Below are positions 14,413 to 15,151 of a stretch of DNA of 15,151 nucleotides, piece after piece. This stretch comes from Prevotellaceae bacterium. GTDB lineage: Bacteria > Bacteroidota > Bacteroidia > Bacteroidales > Bacteroidaceae. Position 1 is the stretch's first letter. Every line of letters begins with the position of its first letter. The stretch is taken from NCBI GenBank assembly GCA_003150315.1, contig QAML01000078.1, forward strand, positions 57,932 through 73,082, in the 5' to 3' direction. Both the position numbers and the translations under genes were made by a program. The notes under the pieces are model-generated. The model saw only the letters and a program-made list of their open reading frames with translations, had not been told where the DNA came from and searched no databases.

Positions 14413-14906
14413 TTCTTCTTGGGATAAAATGTTCGTGTTGTTCCCGTCTTCATGCTTGTTACCACAAGCGAATCGTCGTCAATGTTCTTAACACCAACCG
14501 TATCGTTTCCGTCAACAACGAGCAATCCGTTGCGTATTTCCGTTTTGACATTGAACTTTCTTAGGAGTGAAAGATTGTAAGCCTTTACCACAACCAAACC
14601 GTCTGCACCTTGGCGTTTGGTAACGGCGAAACTGTCGCCCTCCTCCACATATCCGTAAATATCACCGTAACCTTTTTCGTCGTCTTTGTCGATTTCAAGC
14701 GTATCACCATTGTTTGTACGCATATAAATTGCGCTCATACCGCTTTCCAAAGCCACACCGTAAACGGTGGAATCGGGAACAGTGCTCACGGAATCGCTGT
14801 CGGTCGTTACTTGAGGCGTTTCCGCCGGTTGTTTACCGCCTGTGCATTGCGAAAAAAGAATTGCGGCAACAATAAAAGCCATAAGGGTTGTAACCGAGTG
14901 CTTCAT
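14409..14906 (-). CDS. Small lipoprotein of unknown function, first gene of a two-gene operon
   Basis: This 165-residue protein has a signal peptide ending in AAILFSQC (predicted lipidated Cys21; Gln at the -1 position is unusual but tolerated in some lipoboxes). A Thr/Ser/Asp-rich linker follows (about 27-47). The remainder looks all-beta, with repeated short strands: NNGDTLEI, DIYGYVEEGDSFAVT, DGLVVVKAYN, RNGLLVVDGNDTVGV, DSLVVTSMKTGTTRTFYPKKK. It resembles no family that I can name. It shares MKH, signal length and lipid-Cys position with its downstream partner, but the mature parts do not look related. A -7 box at 14933-14940 precedes it. Confidence 0.8.
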   Translation of the reverse strand: MKHSVTTLMAFIVAAILFSQCTGGKQPAETPQVTTDSDSVSTVPDSTVYGVALESGMSAIYMRTNNGDTLEIDKDDEKGYGDIYGYVEEGDSFAVTKRQGADGLVVVKAYNLSLLRKFNVKTEIRNGLLVVDGNDTVGVKNIDDDSLVVTSMKTGTTRTFYPKKK

Positions 14907-14932
14907 AATTCAATCACTATTATAAACTATTG

Positions 14933-14940
14933 CAAAGTTA
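14933..14940 (-). promoter_or_regulatory. -7 promoter element for the lipoprotein pair
   Basis: On the minus strand TAACTTTG (14940 to 14933) matches TAnnTTTG exactly. No TTTG is present at the usual -33 distance. Start near 14926 gives a leader of about 20 nt to ATG 14906. The 8-mer is the same as in the mscS and EEP promoters. Confidence 0.55.
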
Positions 14941-15103
14941 AGGCATTCCCGTCAAAACACAGACTATACAGCCGATTATTTCACGTGCTTTTCTCTTATG
15001 ACAAATGCCATATTGCCCCTAAAATCCTGCTTTTTCCCATGCTTTTCAAAGTCAATTTTTCACCTTTTATAACTCACTGAAAATCAGATGTCATTTTTCG
15101 CGA

Positions 15104-15151
15104 AAAATATAAGGCATATATTTTGAAATACAAGGCACTTATTTTAAAATA
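15104..15151. repeat. Intergenic modular repeat array, copy 4 (cut by the window end)
   Basis: Complete 21-nt units lie at 15104-15124 (core TATAAGGCATATA) and 15125-15145 (core TACAAGGCACTTA, the same as the first core of copy 1). A third unit begins at 15146 and is cut off. Both complete units are forward, unlike copies 2 and 3. A perfect 16-bp palindrome, ATTTTTCGCGAAAAAT (15093-15108), abuts the left end of the array. Confidence 0.85.

Noticed and set aside
1..15151. CRISPR interpretation of the 21-nt repeat arrays
   Set aside because: The units abut with no spacers, reverse orientation within an array, and have only two to four copies. No cas gene is present.

Overview
The window looks like chromosomal DNA from a member of the Bacteroidales, most like Prevotella or a close relative. 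Three things point there. Several genes are preceded by the Bacteroidetes sigma-ABfr promoter (TTTG, about 20 nt, TAnnTTTG). Translation starts sit behind A-rich leaders with little Shine-Dalgarno signal. Several families are typical of the phylum: an outer-membrane beta-barrel protein with a CarboxypepD_reg-like N-terminus, a DUF3127 protein and a DUF1460 amidase. Genus-level assignment is inference. I see no transposase, phage or CRISPR signal.

Layout. Positions 1-64 carry a modular repeat array, followed by a well-formed promoter and a 975-residue outer-membrane beta-barrel protein (245-3172). A tRNA-Arg(ACG) follows with its own promoter and terminator, then rlmH (3456-3929). A second repeat array lies between rlmH and a convergent secreted endonuclease/exonuclease/phosphatase-fold enzyme (4264-5310, minus). 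Divergent from that is a probable operon of an EamA-type transporter and a secreted DUF1460 amidase (5444-7220), which overlap by 8 nt. The amidase overlaps the 3' end of convergent mtgA (7204-7926, minus) by 17 nt. Upstream of mtgA on the minus strand are an OmpA-type lipoprotein, a DUF3127 protein with an SSB-like acidic tail, and a small heat-shock protein. The roughly 600-bp gap after hsp20 holds a possible sigma-54 promoter and the third repeat array. A large MscS-family channel (minus) is divergent from a BadF/BadG-type sugar kinase (plus). The kinase converges through a long bidirectional hairpin on two overlapping small lipoprotein genes. The window ends inside a fourth repeat array.

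Functional theme. Many genes concern the envelope and peptidoglycan: glycan polymerisation (mtgA), muropeptide amide cleavage (DUF1460) next to a small-molecule exporter/importer, a peptidoglycan-binding OmpA lipoprotein, a GlcNAc/MurNAc-kinase-like protein, a tension-gated channel and an outer-membrane barrel. The link between these separately transcribed units is inference.

The most striking unexplained structure is the repeat family. It is built from 21-nt units (A4/T4 ends around a 13-nt core) placed head-to-tail or head-to-head at exact 21-nt spacing. It occurs four times, always between genes. Inverted neighbours form hairpins whose arms co-vary between copies. The tRNA-Arg also carries an A19-U56 tertiary pair in place of the near-universal G19-C56.
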